Assembly (NCBI GenBank): GCA_036380925.1
Contig: DASVDW010000105.1
Coordinates: 1-6,369, forward strand
DNA: 6,369 nt
Source: JAICLV01 sp036380925
GTDB taxonomy: Bacteria; Actinomycetota; Actinomycetes; Acidothermales; Acidothermaceae
Reading direction: 5' to 3'
In this document: positions 6,260-6,369 of the stretch, one piece after another
How positions within the stretch are numbered: position 1 is the first letter of the stretch
Layout: every line of letters begins with the position of its first letter
The notes under the pieces: model-generated
Seen by the model: the letters and a program-made list of their open reading frames with translations, nothing else
Database searches by the model: none
Told to the model about the DNA's origin: nothing
Program-made: the position numbers and the translations under genes

Positions 6260-6269
6260 CAACCGGTTG
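6260..6269. repeat. 10-bp perfect palindrome CAACCGGTTG
   Basis: A perfect palindrome in the 164-bp gap between the nuclease start and the possible rightward gene. The bases GTGCAC (6255-6260) just before it form another palindrome. A 10-bp palindrome can occur by chance; its interest comes from the neighbouring 22-bp one. Confidence 0.4.
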
Positions 6270-6278
6270 CCTGCGCGA

Positions 6279-6300
6279 GCTGTGCGCGGCCGCGCACAGC
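6279..6300. promoter_or_regulatory. 22-bp perfect palindrome, candidate operator in a divergent intergenic region
   Basis: GCTGTGCGCGG (6279-6289) is followed directly by its exact reverse complement (6290-6300), with no spacer. It sits between the candidate nuclease promoter at 6208-6213 and the candidate rightward promoter at 6354-6359, about where a shared repressor would bind. Perfect, spacerless dyad symmetry suits a dimeric regulator better than a terminator, because an RNA hairpin would lack a loop unless central pairs opened. The regulator is not identifiable. Confidence 0.5.
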
Positions 6301-6353
6301 CTGAACCAGGGCCGACGAAGCGCGGCGTTGTCCGGCGGGCGGCGGGCGGCCCA

Positions 6354-6368
6354 TACCATCGGGGGGTG
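6354..6368 (+). promoter_or_regulatory. Candidate leaderless promoter and GTG start of a rightward gene
   Basis: TACCAT (6354-6359) fits TANNNT and is followed after 6 nt by GTG (6366-6368), the spacing of a leaderless start. A TTGTCC at 6328-6333 resembles a -35 but at a long 20-nt spacing. Only four bases of any such gene lie in the window. In M. tuberculosis the gene divergent from the counterpart nuclease is, by recollection, the tRNA m1A58 methyltransferase trmI; nothing in this sequence confirms that here. Confidence 0.3.
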
Positions 6369-6369
6369 G

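Noticed and set aside
6334..6350. Two GGCGGGC units in tandem near the right edge
   Set aside because: Two short GC-only units are expected by chance at this base composition.
6202..6354. 51-residue N-terminal extension of the nuclease
   Set aside because: The extension is low-complexity, would span the candidate palindromes and promoter, and the family usually begins shortly before the SPSR motif. The ATG at 6201 is a better start, though not proven.

Overview
This window comes from a high-GC chromosome, almost certainly of an actinobacterium (Actinomycetota). GC-rich third codon positions, GTG starts, short gene overlaps and the identity of the genes all point there. I cannot place it to genus from this sequence. 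It holds five protein-coding genes, one of them cut by the left edge, in two blocks that converge near position 1545.

Left block, plus strand (1-1503): the C-terminal AdoMet-binding activation domain of cobalamin-dependent methionine synthase (metH), followed with a 4-nt overlap by a HAD-superfamily phosphohydrolase. Right block, minus strand (6201 down to 1589): a RecB-family PD-(D/E)XK nuclease carrying the cysteine pattern of a 4Fe-4S nuclease, then a roughly 390-bp gap, then a two-gene ABC transporter operon. That operon is a LolD/MacB-type ATPase whose stop codon shares one base with the start of an 848-residue double-FtsX permease. The blocks meet at a long, nearly continuous hairpin (1526-1579) that probably ends transcription from both sides.

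The gene order metH ... recB-like nuclease, with a divergent gene expected just beyond the nuclease, matches by recollection the order around metH and Rv2119 in Mycobacterium tuberculosis (there with trmI/Rv2118c divergent from Rv2119, and hisE-hisG in between). Here the ABC transporter and HAD gene occupy the middle. That comparison is from memory and was not searched.

Most of the protein-coding content is ordinary. The parts that deserve a second look are non-coding: (1) the gap upstream of the ABC operon (4903-5289), with three perfect short hairpins, inverted TGTGAC boxes and a degenerate 14-17-bp tandem repeat running into the ribosome binding site; (2) a perfect 22-bp palindrome (6279-6300) between the nuclease and the window's right edge, flanked on both sides by candidate leaderless promoters; (3) the compound hairpin between the converging blocks. 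I see no CRISPR array, tRNA, rRNA, insertion sequence or defence island, and nothing that clearly amounts to an undescribed multi-gene system.
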